This document shows positions 50,301 to 58,963 of a stretch of 64,000 bases of DNA, piece by piece. The stretch lies in assembly GCA_038235275.1 (NCBI GenBank), contig JBBSUC010000017.1, forward strand, positions 1 to 64,000, written 5' to 3'. Made by a program: the position numbers and the translations under genes. Under the pieces are notes generated by a model that was not told the origin of the DNA, ran no database searches, and saw nothing but the letters and a program-made list of their open reading frames with translations. How positions within the stretch are numbered: position 1 is the first letter of the stretch; every line of letters begins with the position of its first letter. This stretch comes from Persicitalea sp038235275 (GTDB lineage Bacteria; Bacteroidota; Bacteroidia; Cytophagales; Spirosomataceae).

Positions 50301-53300
50301 GTATGGTCGAACGGCCAGACGGGTCCTAGCATCACCGTAGCGTTGAGCACCACGACGACCTTCACGGCCACGTGTAAGAAAGACGAGACTTGTATGAGTC
50401 CTGTTTCCAACGCTGTCACCGTAAGCGTGACTAAGCTGGAAGCACCGACCCTGACCGTAAGCTCGAGCCAAATTTGTGTCGGCGACAGCGTCAAGCTGAC
50501 GGCCGTAGGTTGTCAGGGTGAAGTGATGTGGTCGAACGGTACTATCGGGGCCAGCATGTACGTGAAACCAACCGTCACAACCTCATATACGGCGATTTGT
50601 AAGCTTGGTGCCTGCGAGAGCAGCCCATCGGCTTCGGCTACGATTACGGTAGGCAAGCCAGCCACGCCGACGATTTCGGCCTCGGCCAGCAGCATCTGCT
50701 TCAACAGCCCCGTTACGCTGACAGCTACCGGTTGCAGCCAGGGATACATTATCTGGTCGAATGGCCTGGTGGGTAGCAGTATCACTATCTCGCCTGCCGC
50801 CACGACGACCTTTACCGCGCAGTGCTGCACCTCGACCTACTGTAAGAGCGATGCTTCAGCACCAGTAACGGTGACGGTAGGACCGAAGGTGGTTAAGCCG
50901 CTGACGCAAAACCTGACCAATGTCTGTCCGTTCAAAACGGTAGACCTGACGGCGGGAGTGACCAGCTCACCAAAGAGCGAGGGTGGTATGTTTGTCTATC
51001 GCACGGGCAATACGCCGGAGTCGGCTACCGTGGCTGACCCAGCCAAAGCGGGTGCCGGAACCTACTATGTGTTTGAGAAAACGACGACCGGCTGCTTCAG
51101 CGGTGCCTCGGTAATCATTGTGACGATCACCAACTGTGACAACACAACGCCTTGCGAAACTAACCCAGCAACGGCGGATGCCGGAGTGGATGCCACAATT
51201 TGCGCGGCGACCACTTACAAGCTGGCTGGTACAATAGGTGGTGCCGCGTCGAGCGGCATGTGGACGACCAGCGGAACGGGTAATTTCGACAACTCCGCTT
51301 CGCTAACCGCGACCTACACGCCTTCGCTGGCCGACATGCAGAGTGGTGAAGTAATGCTGACTCTGACGACGAACGATCCCGACGGGCCCAACGGCAACTG
51401 CGTGGCTGGTTCGGACAAAGTGAAGCTCACGCTGGAGTCCATCAAGATCAAGACGGGCATCGCCATTAACGGCGTAGCCAAGACCGACACGGCAGCGACC
51501 ACGCTGAACATTTGTGCGGGTGACTCGATCACGATTATGGCTACGGATCCAGGTGCTTTCGCTTATAAGCTGAATGGCGTGACTTCTACAACGGGTAACT
51601 CGTTCGTCGTGAAAACGAGCGGTACTTACACGGTAACGATGGCTAACCAAGAGGGTTGTTCTTCGATGCCCTCAGCCAGGGTAATCGTAAACGCGAGTGC
51701 TCCGATGATGAAGCCAGTCGTTTCCAACAAACGGAACACCTGCCCATCCACCACGGTGGATCTGACTACTGCGGTTGTCGGGTTGCCGGCTGATGGCAAC
51801 AGCTTCATCTATCGGATCGGCACTTCGCCCACTTCCGATGCCGTAGCCTCACCCGCTACGGTGGGTACCGGAACCTACTATGTATTCGAGAAATCGGACG
51901 CAGGTTGTTTCAGCATCCCGGCGAAAGTGGAGGTGAGCATCATCGACTGCGCCATCGACAAAGACTCTACCGATCTTGAGATTGTCAAGACTGTAGACAA
52001 GACGACGGTGGCCAAGGGTGGTCAGGCTACGTACTCGATCAAAATCAAGAATAATGGCTCTATCGACGCGACCAACATCACGGTCATCGACATCCTGCCC
52101 GCCGGCTTGAAGTACATTGCTGGTACGGGTTACGACATCGACGGCAACGTGATCAAGGGAGTTATTCCTAAAATTGCCGCCAACGATAGCGTGGTGTTTA
52201 GCTGCCTGGTAGATGTCATCGGTGAGGGCACCATCAAGAACGTGGCCCAAATCGCTAACCTGGATCAGCGCGACTACAACCCGGCCAATGATAAGTCGGA
52301 GGTCGATCTGATCGCAACGGGTGCGCCGTTGGCTCACGAAAACTCCATCGGGGTTGCCAAGCAGGCAGGCACGCCGCTTGAAATTACCCCTGGCGTGTAC
52401 GATGTGCCTTACACCATTATGGTGAAAAACCTGGGTGTGAACGATCTGACTAATGTGCAGGTGGTCGACGACCTATCGCTGACCTTTGGCAACGGTGCCA
52501 CGATCGTACCGGGAAGCATCGACGTAAAAGCGGATCTGGGATTGGTCGTCAACACAGCCTACACCGGCGAAGGTGCCAACACCAATCTGTTGGTCGATAC
52601 GGAGAGCACTTTGCCAAAGGGCGCGATTCGTGACATCTTCCTGACGGTTCGGGTAGACGTGACAGGAGCCACCACCACCACGTTCAACAACGTGGCGATA
52701 GGATCAGCTATGGGTGCAGCAAACGTCGTAGTAACGGATAGCTCCACTGCTGGTAGCAATCCTGACCCTGACAACGACCAGGATCCGACCAACGACAGCG
52801 AGCCGACGCCCATCGTGCTGAACAACGTACCGGGTGAGTCGGTAATCGGGATAGCCCTTTCGGTGAAAGACACCGTGCGCCAGTCCAATGGCAGCTACAA
52901 CATCACCTATATGGCGATTGTGAAAAACTTCGGTACGGGGGTTCTCACCAACGTCCAGGTTACCGATTCGCTGTCGCAGGTATTTAATACGAAAACGGGG
53001 GCCAAGTTCACAAAAGTTGGCACGCCTATTGCAAGCGATATAAGTGAATTGGCAATCAACCAGAGTTTCGACGGGGTCAATGACCTGGAACTGCTCGTTA
53101 GCCCGAACAGCCGCCTGAACGCCGGAGCATCCGACACGCTGACCTTCACGATCAACGTTTCGACCGATGGCCGCCAGACACCTTTCACCAACTGGGTGTA
53201 CGCTTCGGCCAAATCCGGTGAGAAGGTGGTGACGGATAAATCGACCAACGGACTGCTGGCTGACCTGAACGGCAACGGTGACCCAACCGAAGCGACGGAG

Positions 53301-53621
53301 AACCTCGGCACGCCACTTGTAATACCCGGCGGTACGGAACTCTTCATCCCCGAAGGTTTCTCGCCCAACGGAGACGGCATCAACGATGTGTTCGTGATTC
53401 GCAATGTACCAGTCGGCAAGCGCGTGACGCTTGAAATTTACAACCGCTGGATGACGCAGGTGTACAAAGACAGCGACTACAAGAACGACTGGACGGGTAT
53501 CGCCAACAATGGCCTCCGCGTTGGAAACACAGCCCAGGGATTGCCCGACGGAACGTACTTCTACGTAGTGAAAATCGAGGATGGCAAACAATACGTCAGA
53601 TACATGACCATAACCAGATAA
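44355..53621 (+). CDS. Giant T9SS-secreted adhesin with DUF11, SdrB-like and Ig-like repeats, 3088 aa
   Basis: A multi-domain surface protein. A secretion signal of unusual length lies at residues 168-185 (ISFVVLFLMTLGTTWAQ, cut near TWA), preceded by 165 residues of odd N-terminal extension; ATG 44670 (residue 106) is an alternative start. Then follow DUF11 repeats (about 188-310 and 405-530), an SdrB/Cna-B-like domain (YGSIGDFVWLDTNNNGVQD, about 550-670), Ig/PKD-like segments, more DUF11 domains, a run of 12 Cys-containing Ig-like repeats (about 1283-2175), further DUF11 domains, and a C-terminal CHU_C/gliding-associated domain (residues 2995-3088, LFIPEGFSPNGDGINDVF). That end is a T9SS type B sorting signal, and a PorP/SprF gene follows 4 bp later. 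It is probably an adhesin of the SprB type for gliding or attachment. Confidence 0.85.
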   Translation: MKGILRSSEKTNPTFKPEKLLLVKRFCVVITYLANIFVRFGDILNSSNSPDKVFSHLTREGLSRLHFLFYVRPDRLFMNREGPPVGKAIRHTLGKSKTGLINDKSMNTPLLPEKLTHFFGTVIAILVSAVSSSVSKASFKNEQPLAIVRPTLLRQIAESVLAGKLQTRVISFVVLFLMTLGTTWAQVDLSLSKSIDKSKPAIGDVVTYTVTVKNSGILPATGVMVKDSLPLGGVSYLGNVLTRGGIGFTQNAGIGMWDVGTVEPGDSAILNITATVLTQGVFFNVAEVFAMDQDDIDSSPNDGALDQDDLASTCFSVPIDYFAGDEFDVDVPSGYRGVVWSYNGIAIKDSVLVDGKVRARVNADSSLSIMGPGSYTFIFTVGVSCPASGCCAIEIVDGPIFDLALNKNLAPGQASLVKPGDIVNFRLYVKNEGNIPATQIALTDSLPAGLSIAPGETTWTANGVGNILTLNTPIPGPLAPGDSIFVDVAVQVSSGFTGNGLTNYAQIQDAKDGDGNDVTDKDSTPGNGFMTGEDDDDDEPIRVSPTAYGSIGDFVWLDTNNNGVQDTGEIAGVDGVKVVLQDQDMMAIDSVLTAGGGKYLFDSLVSGTYFVKFFAPSGQTFVTPKQGGDPTKDSDAGASGVLGKTKAITIDTSEAVDDTLRNNPNIDAGIAPQCPTITLTASPDQEICVGGTVMLSATSSVEGVTINWYYAAIGNKPPFATTTSGDSLNLNPTSTTTYYLEATTEEGCKSDRTPITVIVNAKPATPTCIGNITNVCPDSTVDLTKITISPISIVGGVFEWRVGPSTTSALVADPTKATAGKYYLFEKSPTGCYSNPAVIVVNIVSCDCQLVYDVNAGADQEVCAGSPVSVTATLTGTATGITWTTTGTGTFASTSALTTTYTASAADIAAGNVILTATTEDPDGNGTCAPKMDALSIVINPVPAPAFGVACDDTLVCLGKSTKLISFAPGATIRWYTTATGGTAFGSTPSGGKLVVTPTGTTTYYAEAISDKGCVSAERTPVTVVVKPCFSDLAVVKSVLTPGPYSPGQEINYSVTVNNLGIGNAKSVTVKDIFPSTLTYVSSAPVGEYNNGSGIWTIGDLTNGSNRVLVITAKIKDSAAGSITNTAIVGSPDNDPGNTANDTSSVTIEVGNIADLMLAKKASKVNPVTGETITYTLEVTNDGPQKASKVEVTDQLPAGLEFVSSTDFSKTGNILKGMIASIAIGETKSLTFEAKVTGTGAIKNIAQISKSDQKDPDSTPGNGYINGEDDEASVTVNVGCPTIEPPIIACAETNVCAGTSIKLTSVGCKNGTVQWSNGMTGASITVVVNETTSFTAICKVGECESAPSNPITVKVAVPVKPVLASNVSEVCAGGSATLTASNCNGIVKWSTGATGSPLVVTPTETTTYTAFCQKGECVSETASITIKIGQPGPPPIVTCGKMEICPGESVTLTAHECEGTVKWSNGATGTSITVSPATTTSYTAKCVTGTCESVESEQHTITVTTPQAPIIASSNTTVCPGGTATLTATGCVGTVKWSNGQTGNSIVVTLNATKSFTAICKTEACESGESNILTIKVVAPTAPIITSDKTVICAGDSITLTATGCTTTTKWSNGATGATIRVSPTTTTVYAAVCKLEGCTSDISNKITINVNTAGAPPVIAASKPEICAGEEVTLTATGCMGTVKWSNGTEGASIKVNPATTTSYTAICKTTNSTCASGPSNAVTIKVGTPTAPVLTANKLTICLGEEVTLTATGCTGTVKWDNGMTGVSIKVSPTAATIYGATCDKGVCMSEKATITIDVTTTPPPTVICSTDSICKGESLTLLIQNCEGTAKWSTGQTGEAIVVTPMVTTSYTATCVANGCESASSIQYKITVVEPVKPILTASKTTINVGESTTITAAGCNGRLEWSNAGAGDSIRVSPTATTTYTAICLVKECASDTAKITIKVNECKVEASVVSASAPTVCVGSNVTLTATGCINTVVWSNGQTGPSITVALSTTTTFTATCKKDETCMSPVSNAVTVSVTKLEAPTLTVSSSQICVGDSVKLTAVGCQGEVMWSNGTIGASMYVKPTVTTSYTAICKLGACESSPSASATITVGKPATPTISASASSICFNSPVTLTATGCSQGYIIWSNGLVGSSITISPAATTTFTAQCCTSTYCKSDASAPVTVTVGPKVVKPLTQNLTNVCPFKTVDLTAGVTSSPKSEGGMFVYRTGNTPESATVADPAKAGAGTYYVFEKTTTGCFSGASVIIVTITNCDNTTPCETNPATADAGVDATICAATTYKLAGTIGGAASSGMWTTSGTGNFDNSASLTATYTPSLADMQSGEVMLTLTTNDPDGPNGNCVAGSDKVKLTLESIKIKTGIAINGVAKTDTAATTLNICAGDSITIMATDPGAFAYKLNGVTSTTGNSFVVKTSGTYTVTMANQEGCSSMPSARVIVNASAPMMKPVVSNKRNTCPSTTVDLTTAVVGLPADGNSFIYRIGTSPTSDAVASPATVGTGTYYVFEKSDAGCFSIPAKVEVSIIDCAIDKDSTDLEIVKTVDKTTVAKGGQATYSIKIKNNGSIDATNITVIDILPAGLKYIAGTGYDIDGNVIKGVIPKIAANDSVVFSCLVDVIGEGTIKNVAQIANLDQRDYNPANDKSEVDLIATGAPLAHENSIGVAKQAGTPLEITPGVYDVPYTIMVKNLGVNDLTNVQVVDDLSLTFGNGATIVPGSIDVKADLGLVVNTAYTGEGANTNLLVDTESTLPKGAIRDIFLTVRVDVTGATTTTFNNVAIGSAMGAANVVVTDSSTAGSNPDPDNDQDPTNDSEPTPIVLNNVPGESVIGIALSVKDTVRQSNGSYNITYMAIVKNFGTGVLTNVQVTDSLSQVFNTKTGAKFTKVGTPIASDISELAINQSFDGVNDLELLVSPNSRLNAGASDTLTFTINVSTDGRQTPFTNWVYASAKSGEKVVTDKSTNGLLADLNGNGDPTEATENLGTPLVIPGGTELFIPEGFSPNGDGINDVFVIRNVPVGKRVTLEIYNRWMTQVYKDSDYKNDWTGIANNGLRVGNTAQGLPDGTYFYVVKIEDGKQYVRYMTITR
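48205..50880 (+). repeat. Twelve tandem Ig-like coding repeats of about 223 bp
   Basis: Twelve units of about 74 residues share the pattern CxGxxxTLTATGC, then KWSNGxTGxSIxVxP, then TTxYTAxCKxxxCxS. Four Cys recur per unit in most copies, which could form disulfides after secretion. Copies differ enough at DNA level to be read separately, yet GCTACGGGTTGCACGG-type stretches recur, so unequal recombination could change the copy number. Confidence 0.9.
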
Positions 53622-53625
53622 GACT

Positions 53626-54642
53626 ATGACACGGAATTCTAGAATCAAGCAATGGACTGCTCTCGTACTGCTGACCTTAACGGTCGGCAGTACCGAAGTC
53701 CTCGCCCAGCAGGACAAAATGTACTCACAATACATGTTCAATATGATGGCGCTCAATCCGGCCTACGCCGGTAGCCGCGATGTGCTGAGTGCGACAGGTC
53801 TCTACCGAAACCAGTGGGTCAACGTGGACGGAGCACCCAAGACGATGACCGTTACCCTCGATGCGCCAATCAACAAGGAGCGGGTAGGGTTGGGAATCCA
53901 GCTATTCAACGACCAGATCGGTCTGCAGAACGAAACGGGGATTTACGCCTCCTACGCCTTCCGTATCAAGGTAGGCGAGCGTTCGACGCTGGCGCTGGGA
54001 TTGCAGGCGGGAGCCACGAGTTTCAGGTGGAGCCTGAGCGAAGCGGTTCTTGCACCGGGTGGTGGGGCAGATCCGGCGTTCAGCCAGAACATTTCCAAAA
54101 TTCTGCCCAACTTCGGGACGGGCGTATTTATCAGCAATGACAAGAGCTATCTTGGAATCTCGGTACCGCAATTGATTGCCAACAACCTGAGCGATTACAA
54201 TGTCGGCGACAACCGGGCCAAGCAGAAACGTCACGCTTACCTTATGTCGGGTTTCGTCATCGGGTTGGGAACTACGCTCAAACTGAAACCCTCACTACTG
54301 GTGAAGTACGCCGATGGTGCGCCGCTGGGCATGGATGGTAACCTGAACCTCTGGCTGAACGACCGTGTCGCTATTGGTACTTCCTACCGCCACAATCAGT
54401 GGAGTACGCTCAATAATAGCAGCGGTACCGGCAAGGATATCAATAATTACATTAGTGATGCCGTGGTGGGTATGGTAGAAATACAAATCACCGATCAGTT
54501 TCGGATGGGCTACGCCTACGACATGATGCTGAACGGGCTTAAGCAGTCTAATATTGGCATAAACTCCGGCAGTCACGAACTTATGCTCCGGTATGAGTTT
54601 GGCTACGGCAAAAGCAAGATTCTGACGCCGCGTTACTTCTAA
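53626..54642 (+). CDS. PorP/SprF-family type IX secretion outer-membrane protein, 338 aa
   Basis: Signal peptide (about residues 1-28, ending LAQQ), then the family start KMYSQYMFNMMALNPAYAGS and a beta-barrel body with alternating hydrophobic strands, ending in Phe. PorP/SprF proteins pair with specific T9SS type B substrates and help them reach the surface. It begins 4 bp after the giant adhesin, so the two are an operon and a matched cargo/SprF pair. Confidence 0.92.
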   Translation: MTRNSRIKQWTALVLLTLTVGSTEVLAQQDKMYSQYMFNMMALNPAYAGSRDVLSATGLYRNQWVNVDGAPKTMTVTLDAPINKERVGLGIQLFNDQIGLQNETGIYASYAFRIKVGERSTLALGLQAGATSFRWSLSEAVLAPGGGADPAFSQNISKILPNFGTGVFISNDKSYLGISVPQLIANNLSDYNVGDNRAKQKRHAYLMSGFVIGLGTTLKLKPSLLVKYADGAPLGMDGNLNLWLNDRVAIGTSYRHNQWSTLNNSSGTGKDINNYISDAVVGMVEIQITDQFRMGYAYDMMLNGLKQSNIGINSGSHELMLRYEFGYGKSKILTPRYF

Positions 54643-54688
54643 CAACAGAAAAGGAACCAATCGCTCAGGGCGGTTGTGCTTGTCAAAC

Positions 54689-54748
54689 AAGGTATATTCT
54701 CCGATACGACTGCTGTGCAGTTGGCGTGGAATATACCTTTTTTTTTGC
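54689..54748 (+). terminator. Rho-independent terminator after porP-like gene 1
   Basis: AAGGTATATTC (54689-54699) pairs with GAATATACCTT (54729-54739) followed by a run of T residues. The loop of 29 bases contains a smaller CTGCTGTGCAG stem. Confidence 0.8.
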
Positions 54749-54828
54749 CCGGTTTCTTTTTTCAAAGATGGGAACCGAGTGATTTTTACCAGGAATAATC
54801 ACAATAGGGGAAAGTACGGGGAGAGTGA

Positions 54829-55035
54829 GGATGGCGCAATCAAGTTTTGTTCAATAACCGGGCAAAAGGAGCCAAAGATTACTTGGTTTTGAAGGCAATC
54901 ACTGCCAAACGCATCAGCGCCAAAGGCTACGGAGAGAGCAGACTGGTCAACGACTGCGGCGACAGTTAGCGATGCAGCGAAGAAGAACACCAAAAAAACC
55001 GCCGGACCGAAATCCGAATTATGACTTTGCAGTAG
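54829..55035 (+). pseudogene. Remnant of an OmpA-family C-terminal domain
   Basis: The plus-strand frame from 54829 reads NNRAKGAKDYLVLKAITAKR, then ISAKGYGESRLVNDCGDS, then a TAG at 54967, then RCSEEEHQKNRRTEIRIMTL. The order NRAxxxxDYL / RIxAKGYGES / NDC / CSEEEHQxNRRTE is that of the peptidoglycan-binding OmpA C-terminal domain, so this is a gene end with one in-frame stop and no 5' part (a TGA precedes it). OmpA-type partners often sit beside porP/sprF genes. A terminator follows at 55054. The substitution of a glycine by Ala (LKAI instead of SKGI) also suggests decay. Confidence 0.8.
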
Positions 55036-55053
55036 TAACATTCATGTATTGCG

Positions 55054-55087
55054 AAAAGGCAGGGGATGGTTATCTTCTGCCTTTTTT
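55054..55087 (+). terminator. Terminator after the OmpA remnant
   Basis: AAAAGGCAG pairs with CTGCCTTTT around a 14-base loop and is followed by T residues. Confidence 0.8.
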
Positions 55088-55173
55088 GTTGATTTGTGGA
55101 TCGGTCGGCACGGGCTGCCCCGCGCCGAAGCGGCGTTTATTCTTTTATTTGATACTCGAAAACTGGAAATGAC

Positions 55174-56076
55174 ATGTACCAACATCTGCCTATAAAAATT
55201 TTACTCTTCGGACTAGCTCTGACTTTTTCCTCCAAATCCTTCGCCCAGCGCGAAGTTCTTTACGAACAATACATCCAGAACCCGATGGCGATCAACCCGG
55301 CTTTCACGGGCGTACGGGAGGATTTTAACATGACCGTGTTGTTGCGGCGGCGCTGGTTTACGATTCCCAACTCTCCCATTACCCAAACCTTCTCGATGGA
55401 CGGAACGATAGCCAACGGCAAGATCGGTCTGGGTTTGCAGGCTTTGAATGATCGGCTGTCGCCTTACTACACTACGGGTGTGTACGGATCCGGGGCTTAT
55501 CACTGGGATGCTTCGGTGTCGTGGCGAATTTCGCTGGGCGTGCAGGGCGGCATCAACGTGCTGCCGTTGTACGATTTTGCCTCGGGAATTTCTACCAATG
55601 GTGTGTTGGGCAGCTTCGGGGCGGGCGTTTGGGTGCGCTACGCCGAGCAGTTTTATCTGGGGATATCTAAACCAGAGCTTTTGTCACAGAACTTTGGCAG
55701 TGGTAAGCAGTCGCTTTTTGCTTACCGCCAGCCACTTTTCGTCACCGCCGGAGCTACATTCGACGCGGGCGAAAAAATGCAGGTCACGCCCAGCCTGCTC
55801 GTCGTGCAGGAAAAAGGGCTTCCGCTGCGCGTTGACGTTGGGGCACGGGCCTGGTACGACGAGAAGGTCGGTTTTGGGGCATTCTACCGCATGGCCTCCA
55901 TCAACTACGTGCAGGTTTCGGGTGAGGCGCAGTTGGGAAAAAACATCCGGCTGGGCTACATCTTCAACTCGCGGGCTATTGAAAGCACCATCGTGGGCAT
56001 CAATAATAACCCGCTAACCATCCACGAACTCATGCTGAAGTTTATCCCTAGCCCCACCAAATTTCACCTGAATTGA
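55174..56076 (+). CDS. PorP/SprF-family protein, second copy, 300 aa
   Basis: Signal peptide (about residues 1-24, ending SFAQR), family start LYEQYIQNPMAINPAFTGVR, barrel body ending in the typical aromatic strand near LMLKFIP. About the usual family length. It has no matching adhesin gene directly upstream; the OmpA remnant sits there instead, so its partner is unclear. Confidence 0.9.
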   Translation: MYQHLPIKILLFGLALTFSSKSFAQREVLYEQYIQNPMAINPAFTGVREDFNMTVLLRRRWFTIPNSPITQTFSMDGTIANGKIGLGLQALNDRLSPYYTTGVYGSGAYHWDASVSWRISLGVQGGINVLPLYDFASGISTNGVLGSFGAGVWVRYAEQFYLGISKPELLSQNFGSGKQSLFAYRQPLFVTAGATFDAGEKMQVTPSLLVVQEKGLPLRVDVGARAWYDEKVGFGAFYRMASINYVQVSGEAQLGKNIRLGYIFNSRAIESTIVGINNNPLTIHELMLKFIPSPTKFHLN

Positions 56077-56188
56077 TGGGTCGGGAATAGGGGCTGAATT
56101 GGACTTAGCCCCGAAAAAGGTTATTTTTCTACCTTCTTTGGATTACATCGCTTAACTTTGCAAGCCAAAAGAAAAAGCACCAATCGCG

Positions 56189-58960
56189 ATGGATAATTAC
56201 TCCTATATAGCCAATTCCGAACCCTCTTACATCGAGGAACTTTACAAATCCTACCAGCAAGATCCAACCTCGGTCGAGGAGAGCTGGGCCAGGTTTTTTG
56301 AAGGTTTCGATTTCTCCAATAAATATCCCAAAAACGGCGCTGCTCCTGCCAATGGGACGGCGACTGCGGCCTCTTCCAACGGTGTTTCCAGCAAGTCGAC
56401 TTCGGTCAGCGAGGACCGTATCCGGAAAGAAATGGAGGTCGTCCACCTCATTCGCGGCTACCGCTCGCGCGGTCACCTGGTAGCGACTACCAATCCGATT
56501 CGGGAACGCAAAAATCGTGCGCCGCTTTTGGCACTGGCTGATTTCAAACTGCAAGAATCTGACCTCGATACGGTTTTCGAGGCCGGAACCGAAGTGTTTG
56601 GTAAGCCCGCCACGTTGCGTGAAATAGTAGACGCGCTAAAAAAGATATACACCAGCGACATTGGTTTCGAGTACCTCTACATCCGCGACCGCGAGCAAAA
56701 AAACTGGTTGCGTGAGAAAATCGAGAAGGAGGCGTTGCACATGGATTTCTCCATCGAAGAGAAAAAACACATTCTGTCGAAACTCAACGAAGCCGTCGTT
56801 TTTGAGAATTTCCTGCACACCAAATACATCGGCCAAAAGCGTTTCTCACTCGAAGGTGGCGAAACGACCATTCCCGCTCTCGACGCCATGATTAATAAGG
56901 CGGGTGAGATGGGCGTGAAGGAAGTAATGATCGGTATGGCCCACCGGGGCCGCCTGAACGTACTGGTCAACACCATGCGCAAAACCTACGAGCAGGTTTT
57001 CAATGAGTTCGAGGGTAACCTGCCCGACCAGGTGTGGGGCGATGGCGACGTGAAGTACCACATGGGCTTTTCGTCCCAAATCAAAACGCCGAGCGGTCAG
57101 GAAATGTATCTAAAGCTGGCCCCCAACCCCTCGCACCTCGAAGCGGTGAACCCAGTGGTGGAAGGCTTTATCCGCGCCCGCGCCGACGGCATGTACAACA
57201 GCGACTACGATCGGGTGCTGCCCGTGCTGATTCACGGCGACGCCGCCGTGGCGGGCCAGGGCATCGTATACGAAGTCACGCAGATGTCGGGCCTCGATGG
57301 CTACTACACGGGTGGAACCATTCATTTTGTTATAAACAACCAGGTAGGCTTCACAACCGATTTTGAGGACGCGCGTTCCAGTATTTACTGCACCGACGTG
57401 GCCAAAATCGTGGATGCTCCCGTGCTGCATGTCAACGGCGACGATCCAGAGTCAGTGGTGTACTGTATGCATCTGGCCGTGGAGTACCGCCAGAAATTCA
57501 ACAAAGACATCTTCATTGACATGGTGTGCTACCGTCGCCACGGTCATAACGAGGCGGACGAGCCGAAATTCACGCAGCCCGTCCTGTATAAATACATCGA
57601 GAACCACCAGAATCCCCGCGAGATTTACCAGAAAAAGCTGGTGGAACGCGGCGATGTGGACGCCCAACTCGCCGCCACGATGGACAAGGAGTTCAAAGCA
57701 CTCTTGCAGGAACGCCTCGAAATGGTGAAGCAGAAAGTGCTGCCCTACGCCATGCCCAAACTGGAATTAGAGTGGCAAAGTCTACGCAAGTCCACGCCCG
57801 AGGATTTTGAGAGGTCGCCCAACACTGGCGTTCCGCTGGAGGCTTTGGAGAAAATCGGTAAAGCCATCACGACCATTCCCGAAGGCTTCCAGACGCTCAA
57901 ACAAATTGACAAACTGCTCAAAGATCGCTACCAGATGATCTTTGACGATAAAATGGTCAACTGGGCGACCGCCGAACTGCTGGCCTACGGCTCCGTCGTG
58001 GCCGAAGGCAAAATTGTCCGCGTCAGCGGCCAGGACGTACAGCGGGGAACTTTCTCGCACCGCCACGCCGTGTTGCACGATGCCGAAACCAACCGGGCGT
58101 ATAACAGTCTGGATCATATCCAGAAGGATCAGGGACCCTTTATGATTTACAATTCCCTGCTTTCAGAGTACGGGGTGTTGGGCTTCGAGTTCGGCTACGC
58201 AATGGCCAACCCCAGTGCGCTGGTGATTTGGGAAGCGCAATTTGGCGACTTTGTGAACGGAGCGCAGGTGATGATCGACCAATTCATCATTTCCAGTGAA
58301 ACTAAGTGGGACCGCTGGACTGGCCTGGTGATGTTGCTACCCCACGGCTATGAGGGCCAGGGACCTGAACACTCTAATGCCCGCCCCGAACGCTTCCTGC
58401 AACTGGCGGCAGACAATAATATTTTCATCACCAACGTCACCACGCCCGCGAACCTATTCCACATGATGCGGCGGCAACTAGCGCTGCCTTTCCGTAAGCC
58501 GCTGATCGTGATGTCGCCCAAGTCGATGCTGCGGCATCCGCTGTGCGTCTCGCCGCTGGACGAATTGGTTAAAGGCCGCTTTCAGGAAACGATTGGCGAT
58601 ACCTACGCCGATCCCAAAAAAGTGAAGAAGGTGCTGTTGGTGACGGGAAAACTTTACTACGAACTTTTTGAAAAACAACAAGCCGATAGCCGCGACGACG
58701 TGGCTATCATTCGGGTGGAGCAAATGCACCCTTTTCCCAAAAAGCAACTGGACACCCACATTGCAAAATACAAGAAGGCAAAAGTATATTGGGTACAGGA
58801 AGAGCCTTTCAACATGGGTGGTTGGACGTTCATGCTGCGCATGTACCCCGAGCAACCTTTGGAAGTGATTGCCCGTCGCTCGAGTGCCTCGCCCTCCACC
58901 GGCTTTGCCAAAATCCACAAGCAGGAGCAGGAGGAGATTATTCGGAGGGCTTTTCAATAA
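56189..58960 (+). CDS. sucA: 2-oxoglutarate dehydrogenase E1 component, 923 aa
   Basis: Thiamine-diphosphate enzyme of the TCA cycle that decarboxylates 2-oxoglutarate. The N-terminal EELYKSYQQDPTSVEESWAR segment, AHRGRLNVLVN, and the ThDP region HGDAAVAGQGIVYEVTQMSG then INNQVGFTT are conserved; the C-terminal LPHGYEGQGPEHSNARPERF block is also typical. Followed by sucB after an 88-bp gap with a large hairpin. Confidence 0.97.
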   Translation: MDNYSYIANSEPSYIEELYKSYQQDPTSVEESWARFFEGFDFSNKYPKNGAAPANGTATAASSNGVSSKSTSVSEDRIRKEMEVVHLIRGYRSRGHLVATTNPIRERKNRAPLLALADFKLQESDLDTVFEAGTEVFGKPATLREIVDALKKIYTSDIGFEYLYIRDREQKNWLREKIEKEALHMDFSIEEKKHILSKLNEAVVFENFLHTKYIGQKRFSLEGGETTIPALDAMINKAGEMGVKEVMIGMAHRGRLNVLVNTMRKTYEQVFNEFEGNLPDQVWGDGDVKYHMGFSSQIKTPSGQEMYLKLAPNPSHLEAVNPVVEGFIRARADGMYNSDYDRVLPVLIHGDAAVAGQGIVYEVTQMSGLDGYYTGGTIHFVINNQVGFTTDFEDARSSIYCTDVAKIVDAPVLHVNGDDPESVVYCMHLAVEYRQKFNKDIFIDMVCYRRHGHNEADEPKFTQPVLYKYIENHQNPREIYQKKLVERGDVDAQLAATMDKEFKALLQERLEMVKQKVLPYAMPKLELEWQSLRKSTPEDFERSPNTGVPLEALEKIGKAITTIPEGFQTLKQIDKLLKDRYQMIFDDKMVNWATAELLAYGSVVAEGKIVRVSGQDVQRGTFSHRHAVLHDAETNRAYNSLDHIQKDQGPFMIYNSLLSEYGVLGFEFGYAMANPSALVIWEAQFGDFVNGAQVMIDQFIISSETKWDRWTGLVMLLPHGYEGQGPEHSNARPERFLQLAADNNIFITNVTTPANLFHMMRRQLALPFRKPLIVMSPKSMLRHPLCVSPLDELVKGRFQETIGDTYADPKKVKKVLLVTGKLYYELFEKQQADSRDDVAIIRVEQMHPFPKKQLDTHIAKYKKAKVYWVQEEPFNMGGWTFMLRMYPEQPLEVIARRSSASPSTGFAKIHKQEQEEIIRRAFQ

Positions 58961-58963
58961 TTT

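Noticed and set aside
49587..50471. Long minus-strand open frame inside the giant adhesin
   Set aside because: It lies entirely within the repeat region, has Arg/His-rich composition typical of antisense shadow frames, and no start context.
48205..50880. Non-coding satellite or CRISPR-like repeats
   Set aside because: The units are in frame within one open reading frame and encode a regular Ig-like pattern.
52704..53756. Minus-strand open frame of 350 codons over the adhesin end and porP start
   Set aside because: It spans two good plus-strand genes and has no recognisable domain.
54799..55041. Minus-strand 80-codon frame with a hydrophobic stretch
   Set aside because: It is the complement of the OmpA remnant, which explains the sequence better.
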